Of a stretch of DNA of 64,000 nt, positions 57,768-64,000 are shown in pieces. Numbering within the stretch: position 1 is the stretch's first letter; each line of letters opens with the position of its first letter. Under the pieces are notes generated by a model that saw nothing but the letters and a program-made list of their open reading frames with translations, did no database searches and was not told the origin of the DNA. The stretch is from NCBI GenBank assembly GCA_007449985.2, contig VIIQ02000107.1, positions 91,009 through 155,008 on the forward strand, read 5' to 3'. A program made the position numbers and the translations under genes. The stretch is from Desmodesmus armatus (lineage: Eukaryota; Chlorophyta; Chlorophyceae; Sphaeropleales; Scenedesmaceae).

Positions 57768-60700
57768 TCACGGCTTCCCATTCTGTTTCTTGGCCATGGC
57801 AATGATGGCAGGGTCTGCAAAGGAGCCCTGGCTGCTGCTGCTGACGGGGTGCACCCCAAACACATCAAAGCTCCCTACACTCCATACATACGCACCTGCA
57901 AAAGCAACAGTGGCAGGACCACCAGCAACATGAGCACGGTTGTCCGTTCACTATCACTATTTGAAAAAAGCTGGCCAGCACAAACATGCAGACCACTCGC
58001 AACGGCACCTTTGCGTGAGTGTTGTATACATGCTGGGCGGACAATACCACCATTAGTCATACTGAGAGAGGGTGACACCATGAGTCACTGGCAGCGCAAT
58101 GGGCTAGCTATTGAACGGTTTCAGAGGGAGGTGCCGCTGCATCACGCTGCCTCTGCGCTGTCCGGCAGCAGGAATGAGGCAATCTCTCTACTGAATGAAT
58201 CTGCTGCTCACCGTCCAGCTTGTAAGTATCGCCCCGGCCTCGCTGCAGTAAGTCAACTGTCGCCTGATAGAAGCGCCGCCTGCAAGTGCGCGACCAATCA
58301 CAAGGAGGGTGCAGATGGATTGCAGGCAGGAGGGAGAACGTCAAGGGTGCCAGCGACTTCACACATGATTACGTGCATAGCATACTATGTACATGTCACA
58401 GCAAAAGGTTGGCTGTCTTGTTGCCAACTGATGGCGTCAGTCAGTAACTGTAGTAAAGGTCTGCCGGTTGTCATGGAGCGACAATGTCGTCAGTACCACT
58501 TGAAGTATGTCACTGACATACTGGCAGTTGCAAGGAATTCACCAAGCAGTGGGAGGCAGCCAGTCCTCTCAGGTAGCTGCCGCTGTGACACACCTGTAAG
58601 CAGCAAAGTCTTGCCGTTGCCAAGGATCAACCTGCACAAAACCACAGAAAAGTTCGAACTTACCCTCCTTGTGATGTTCATTGTGTTTTTTCTTTTGGAT
58701 GATGGGGGACAGGCTGTTCATCAGAGTCCTGGCTCATATGGCAGTAGGTGATGAGAGCGCTAAGCATGCTGCGGCCCCACACCCACCTCCTTGTTGTATC
58801 CATTGTGCGGCCAGTTGCCGCTCATGGGGTACTTGACAACAAACGCCAGGTCAGGTGCTGGCAGGACACCGTACCGCAACACACCACCAAGACCCTGCAG
58901 CGCAAGCGGCAGTGGTGTGCACATTGGAGTGCACACTCCAGTTGTCAAACTGGCAACTCCTGCCCATTCAGGCCGCACATGACATACATTGATTATTATC
59001 TTTATTTTTGGTTTTATTTATTTATTTTTAAATAACTTTATGTTTATTTAACTTTATTTTTATTTCGCTTTGCTGACTCGAGGGTGCAGCCTATCACAGG
59101 TGCTAGGGGAAACTGGCGACCAAACACAGCCAGTAGCTACCTTGGCCACACCCTCCACCCACCTGCTCCACGTACAGCACAGGTCTATCCATATAGGCCT
59201 TGAGGTCTATGCCAAAGAAGGACAGCTCATAAGCCAGGGTATACAGGGGGAGTTCGGCACTGCGGTAGCTCAGCTGGGAGGCATCGGTAGGGTAGCCTGA
59301 CCCATAGGCTGACAGCCCTAGGTAGTCATTGGCATCCAGCAGGGCCTGCACATGACGCAACCACATGTCACGCATGTGACACACATTCTTGTTAATCTCA
59401 GAATATCATTTTCCTTCTAAGACTTCTAGGACGGCTACTGCAGATGTACTTTGTAGCCTCTACTTTGGAGACAGGGCCACTGGTCAACTGAGGGGAAGTG
59501 GGGGAAAGGAATGCTGCCTACAGGTAGGCTAACAGCCCTAGGTAGTCATCGGCATCCAGCAGGGCCTGCACAGAAATTCAAACGAGTCAACAACAGCATG
59601 TCGTCCAAAAGCTTTGATGAGTGCGTACTACTGCGGCTGTATTGTTCAATTTGCCTGCGCTGCCATACAGGAGATATGCAGCCATATCTTGTTTGCTTGT
59701 GTACTGTGAAGCTTGTTGCTTGCATGGTTGGTCCTGGTTGAATCTGCATGATCTGCCCCCAGCCCCTGTCACTGTTGTTAGTGTGTCGGCCCCATACATC
59801 ATCATGCTCTAGCAGTACCTTCACAGCCACCACTACATCCAATCAAGCAAAGGAGCCCCCCCCCCCCACCCCCCCACCCCTCCAGACACCCCCCCCTAGC
59901 CACCCCCCCCCCCCTCCAGCCACCCCCTCGCCTCCAGCCACCCCCCCCCCCACCCCCACCCCCCCACCCTCCAGCCACCCCCCCCCCCACACACACACAC
60001 ACCGGGCACACACCCCTCACCCCCCGTCCGCCCTCACCTTGAAGCCAGCTGCCAGTGGCATGGCCTGCTGCTTGACCTGTGCAAACTCTGCCGCGTAGGT
60101 GTTGTTGTACCTCACGGGATCAAAGGAGCCCGACAGGGGGTTGGACGCAGCCACACAGCCACACACCATCTGCCAGTTCAATGCGGTGGCAACCTTGACA
60201 GACTGCAAGAAGGGGCACAGCACAGCACAGCACAGCATGGGGAAGGATGGTGCAGCGCAGCACGACACAGCGTATGATTTGTCAGCAAGGCCCAGAAGGT
60301 TGCAATACATCTTGAAGTTCTGAAAACAGCACATCGGTGAGCTCCAGGATGTGTCAGCGTGTGGGTTATGACAAGAACGACTTGCATCAAATGCAGTGGC
60401 ACAGGCTGCTGCCCTCGACTATCTGTGTGTCCCAGCACCACCACCAACAAAAACAACTTCCGCCCCCCCCCCCCTGGAAAAACCAAAAAGAAATACCACC
60501 ACCACCAGCAGCAGCAGCCGCAGCAGCAGCAGCCACAGCCACACCAGCTTTGAGCTGCTAGCCATATCAGCAGCCTCACCTTCCATGGCTTGGCCTTGAG
60601 CTGGCTACAGCAACTGCATGAGGTTTGGGGTTTTTGGGGCTGTGCTGTGGATGACCTGAGCCCAACCCCTATTCCTCACCAAAACCCCATAGCCACCAGC

Positions 60701-62378
60701 CATGCCCTAGGGCCTAGGGCAGGGTGAGGTCTCACCTTCCATGGCTTGGCTTTGAGCTGGCAGCTACCCGCTACTAAGTTTGGGGTTTTGGAGGCTGTGA
60801 GGTGTATGGCCTGAGCCCCAACTCTACCCCTCAACAAAACCTTACAGCACCAAGCCATACTCTCACCTTCCATGGCTTTGCCTTGAGCTGGCTGCGTGTC
60901 TGCTGCAGCACTGACAGCCACTCCCTAGGGTTCAGGAAGTTGCTGAGACCCATCTCTCCCGACACACTAAACCACACATTCACTTTGGGTGACGCAACCG
61001 CCGCCAACGCTGCGGTCACGGGCTTGATCATGACATCCTCATACGAAAGGCCGTCATTCGCGGCTTTGGTTCGTGCGCCAATGTTGATGAGGTTTCGCCA
61101 GGTGGTGGGGCGCAGTAGCACGGGGTGCACGGGGTCATAATGACCGAGGATATGTAGGTCTGTGAAGCCATTGTCGATTGCGTAATCGAAGCAGCGCTGT
61201 AGGCCGGCTTGCCAGCGTTGCATGGTGGCGGGGTGGCGGGTATGTGGTTGCCCTGGGTGTCTTTGTACGTCCAGGAGTCAAGGCTCTCCTTGTCAGGAGC
61301 CTGGGGGGTGTGTGGGTGAGAGGGGTGGGGGCAGGGGGTGGGGGTGGGAGGGTTGGTGGAGCGGAGGGGTCAAAGCAGGAACGGTTAGTTGTGTGGGTCG
61401 GTTGGTGGATGGGTGGGTAGGTAGGTGGTGAAGCAGCGCTGTAGGCCGGCTTGCCAGCGTTGGTGGTGGGGTGACGGGGTCGTGGTTGCCCTGGGTGTCT
61501 TGATAGGTCCAGGAGTCAAGGCTCTCCTTGTCAGGAGCCTGGGTGTGTGTGTGTGTGAGGGGGTGGGGGAAGGGGGTGGGGGTGGGAGGTTTGGTGGAGG
61601 GGAGTGGTCAAAGCAGGAACATCCAGTTGTTTGGGTGGGTGGGTGGATGGGTGGGTGGGTGGTGAAGCACCGTTGTAAGCCTGCCTGCCAGCGTTGGATG
61701 GTGGTGGGGGTGGCGGGAACGTGGTTGCCCTGGGTGTCTTTGTAGGTCCAGGAGTCGAGGCTCTCCTTGTCAGGAGCCTGGGTGTGTGTGTGTCCGGGCG
61801 GGGGGTGGGGGGGGGGGGGGCAGAGGGGGGCGGGAGTGGAGGGGGGTGAAGGCAGAAGCTTGTGGGTGTGTGGGTGAGGTGAGGTGCAGGGAAGATGGGC
61901 AAATAATGTGTGGGAACAATGGGAGCTCTGCCCCAGGGGTGGTAGGGGAGATGGGTGGGTGGTTCAGCTCTCCTTGTCAGGAGCCTATACATGGGGTGGG
62001 GGTGAGGGTGGGGTGGGGGGGTGGGGAGGGGGGGGGGGGGTAGAGGGGGGCAAGGGGGGATAAGGGGGCTGCAAAGGGGCAGGGTGCTGTTGCAGCTGTC
62101 AACAAGTCTCAACCTGTTGCTTGGCGATGCTTCAGGTCAGCAGTGCTAACAACACACCAACAGCAGTGCTGCCTCAGTTACTGTCACCCTTATGACAGCA
62201 TGTGCTGGTGAATGCCCTTACCCACCATAGGGAAGACTGCCAGTGCGATGATATGCTGCTGCTGATGGCCTTGGCTCGCTGCAGTGTGTACTGACACACA
62301 GGCAGCCCTGAGCCCTGCACTGAACCCTCAAGGTCCTTGAAGCCATTCACCATCACTGTGGGACTCAGGTGACGTTGA
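57768..62378 (-). CDS. Putative clan GH-A-like glycoside hydrolase (5' end not defined)
   Basis: Exons in phase: 62378-62222, 61300-60867, 60319-60269, 60202-60038, 59345-59163, 58894-58787, 58631-58594, 58279-58212, 57895-57768; about 444 residues plus an undefined N-terminus. Landmarks in order: HILGHYDPVHP, VWFSVSGEMG, ALNWQMVCG, LGLSAYGSGYP, RPVLYVEQGLGG, VKYPMSGNWPHNGYN and, near the end, AYVWSVGSFDVFG. A Glu in the middle (SGEMG) and a second Glu near the end of a beta strand (YVEQ) fit the acid/base and nucleophile of a retaining (beta/alpha)8 hydrolase; this assignment is inference. Exon 61300-60867 reads in frame only if one base is added in a C-rich run near 61,230; an upstream partial copy of the same exon has that base. 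So there is either a frameshifted gene or a sequence error. The frame upstream of 62378 is unclear, though MVASICWTVSPAHG near 62,700 would fit phase. Confidence 0.65.
59163..59578 (-). repeat. Duplicated 3' splice site and start of hydrolase exon 59345
   Basis: The acceptor TGTGCAG and first 45 or so bases of the exon (ALLDANDYLGL) recur at about 59520-59575, upstream in transcription, encoding ALLDADDYLGL before a stop. The offset is about 227 bases. Confidence 0.85.
59853..60010. repeat. C-rich low-complexity tract
   Basis: Runs of CCCCCC separated by A and CTCCAGCCACC, ending in a CA dinucleotide block, immediately after the donor of the exon 60202-60038. Confidence 0.9.
60580..60895 (-). 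repeat. Three copies of a hydrolase exon 3' end with 5' splice site
   Basis: The true exon end at 60867 (QLKAKPWK, donor GTGAGA) is followed in the intron by copies at about 60728-60765 and 60583-60615 that keep CAAGCCATGGAAGGTGAG. Spacing is 133-147 bases; the intron part of the unit (CCAAAC, AGGGTAG-type words) is also shared. Confidence 0.9.
61200..61990 (-). repeat. Four partial copies of a hydrolase exon start with 3' splice site
   Basis: The acceptor and first 95 or so bases of the exon starting at 61300 (APDKESLDSWTYKDTQGNH) recur upstream in transcription at about 61430-61543 and 61661-61783, and as a short piece at 61966-61988. Spacing is 200-245 bases, filled with GGGTGG/GTGTG low complexity. 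Confidence 0.9.
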
Positions 62379-63320
62379 CTGCACAGGCGAAGGCGTGGGG
62401 GGGGGGGGCGTTTGGTGGCAGATGAGTCGTTTGAAGGTGGGGTGCAAGAGGGGTGTCAAACAGGTTGAACAATGCTCCTGCCAGGACATAACAGCATGTG
62501 CACATATGGCTTTGGATGACTTGCAAGTCAATTGGCACTTGGGGTCACGGTCAGATCGTTGGCGCTTAAACCAAACCAGTGACATGATCCATTGACCCAA
62601 AACATAACGGTGTAATTCAATCACACATCTGTAAGGAGTCAAGTGATGGCAGTAGTCAAACACAGCAGAACTGCCCAGGGGGTGGGGCGCCAGTGAAAAC
62701 TCACCCATGTGCAGGTGACACCGTCCAGCAAATGGAGGCAACCATTGCGAGAAGCGTTGCCACAAATTTGCGCCCATTTTGGTGATGGAAAGGTGCCGGC
62801 TTTTGCATCGGAGTCATCAAGATCATGATTTGATCAGGTCATGCAAGCATACGGTGCCGACCCGCCCAGATACAGAATGTCACTTTGTTGCTATGATTTG
62901 GGAGATGGTTTTTTTGTTTGTAGTTCTGGGTTCAGTGTCGGATCGTTTCGAAAGCAGGGACGTCCTCCGGCAGCTCAAACCCTACATCATGTTTACAGCG
63001 CAGCACATTCATATAAAATACATACAACAGCATACACCTGCCGTGTGTTGCTGCCCGGTCCCGTTCTGCCACCCGTTCAACCTCCGGACCTGCATTCTCT
63101 AGACATGTACCCCAATACTTTTTTTAACAGCATACACCTAAAGTTATAGGTGAGCCGCACAACAACTTGGGACAGCGATGACATCAGCATAGTGCGTCAT
63201 GTGTGACCCTGCACCTTGGGTGCTGCCGAATATAGACGTGCTTGCCCCAATGCAGTGCACAACCCGTACAAGTTCAACGCAACTGACACATACATCGCTT
63301 ACTCCGCATATCTTTGCAAC
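62379..63320. other. Uncertain region: possible 5' exons of the hydrolase and divergent promoter
   Basis: A GTGAGT donor near 62,700 on the minus strand could end an upstream exon of the hydrolase gene, but I cannot fix its start. The rest has no supported exon. Confidence 0.35.
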
Positions 63321-63919
63321 ATGCTCGCATCTCAAACGTCCCGCGCTGCGGTCGCGCCCTCTTCCTGCTGCAGCCGCTCGGTCAGCAGGAAGTCTGTTTG
63401 TGTGCCTGGCGCAGCAGAAGACTGACGGACCTTCCTTTGCGCAGCGCTGCACTGCCGGTATGCTGTCAGCAGCATTGGCAACATCGATGGTGAGACCTGC
63501 CCTGCAATCTGCCTGGCCACCAGCTGTATGCGCTGACCCAGCACACGCACACCTTCCCACCCGGCCATACCTGTGTGCATTCCGAGGAGACGATGGCGAC
63601 TCACAATCATAGGGCCCGCCCTCCCTAGCAGGGTGCTGCAGTGGCAGCACTAACTTTTTTTTGCAATGCGCTGTGCGCATTCGCCCTTCGTCCCTTCCGC
63701 CGCTTTTTGCCCAAGCAGTCAGCTTGGTTGAACAATGTGCGACCCCTGCTCACCGCCCTGCAGGTGTTGTCAGGCCCTGCTGCTGTCCAGGCAGCACGTG
63801 AGCCTGAGCAGAAGTCATTCGGTGCTGAACGCACCGGAAAACCTGATCAAGGAGGGTGGCACAGCAGGCGCAGCAAAGCCAGGTAGGTTGTCTCAATGTT
63901 TTGCTGCAGGTCTCCTTGA
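63321..63919 (+). CDS. Possible small plastid-targeted protein
   Basis: A tentative model joins 63321-63395, 63445-63489, 63764-63882 and 63910-63919 in phase, giving 82 residues. It starts MLASQTSRAAVAPSSCCSRS, rich in Ala, Ser and Arg with no acidic residue, as in a plastid transit peptide. Then comes a hydrophobic stretch, AGMLSAALATSMVLSGPAA, ending VQAA, which would suit lumen targeting. The remainder is KSFGAERTGKPDQGG. The intron at 63396-63444 would be only 49 bases, and another frame of the third block (LNAPENLIKEGG) looks equally protein-like, so a frameshift or different splicing is possible. It may also continue past the window. No family is recognised. Confidence 0.3.
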
Positions 63920-64000
63920 CCCATGAGTCTCTACATTTGTTACCCAGTTCTTCTGGTCTGGAGAGCACTGCCCAGCTGTAAACACATCCACTGCCCCCCC

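Noticed and set aside
57696..58751. Plus-strand frame of 351 residues
   Set aside because: It runs antisense over four well-phased minus-strand exons of the hydrolase-like gene, including its stop codon, and shows no recognisable domain.
1..64000. CRISPR arrays, bacterial operons, tRNA or rRNA genes
   Set aside because: None seen; the repeats are intronic exon copies, microsatellites or minisatellites, and the genes are intron-rich nuclear genes.

Overview
The window is nuclear DNA from a eukaryote, most likely a chlorophyte green alga of the Chlamydomonadales type. Genes are interrupted by many short GT-AG introns, CAG/CTG tracts encode poly-Gln and poly-Ala, the ArgJ protein begins with a plastid-transit-like leader ending in VRVQA, and a TGTAA box (the usual volvocine polyadenylation signal) follows the RPN8 gene. 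The species cannot be told from sequence alone. I built exon models by hand from splice sites, phase and protein similarity remembered from known families; none is backed by transcripts.

Layout. 1-192 (+): end of an unidentified membrane protein. 1203-9339 (-): a large low-complexity protein with an N-terminal Cys/His cluster, family unknown. 10313-14677 (-): a complete TM9SF/nonaspanin. 15324-19705 (+): 26S proteasome lid subunit RPN8. 19966-25205 (+): plastid glutamate N-acetyltransferase (ArgJ). 26049-27734 (+): a broken copy of an unknown gene whose intact paralogue lies at 41024-42807 (+). 27735-33542: about 5.8 kb with no gene I can support. 33543-39388 (-) and 49101-55313 (+): two complete half-size ABCB (ATM/HMT-like) transporters in inverted orientation with matching exon structure. 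44306-48654 (-): a Ser/Ala/Gln-rich protein ending in a CaaX prenylation box. 57768-62378 (-): a glycoside-hydrolase-like protein, its 5' end uncertain. 63321-63919 (+): a doubtful small plastid-targeted protein.

The genes are functionally mixed (secretory pathway, proteasome, arginine synthesis, transport, carbohydrate) and do not form a pathway cluster.

The strongest unexplained pattern is structural. In at least seven of the nine multi-exon gene models, introns hold partial tandem copies of the neighbouring exon edge together with its splice site. At 3' splice sites the extra copies lie upstream of the real exon; at 5' splice sites they lie downstream. This is what tandem duplication across exon-intron junctions would leave, if only the outermost junction stays in use. 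A second pattern is a CTGTG/TGCTG-type pentamer tract just before many 3' splice sites.
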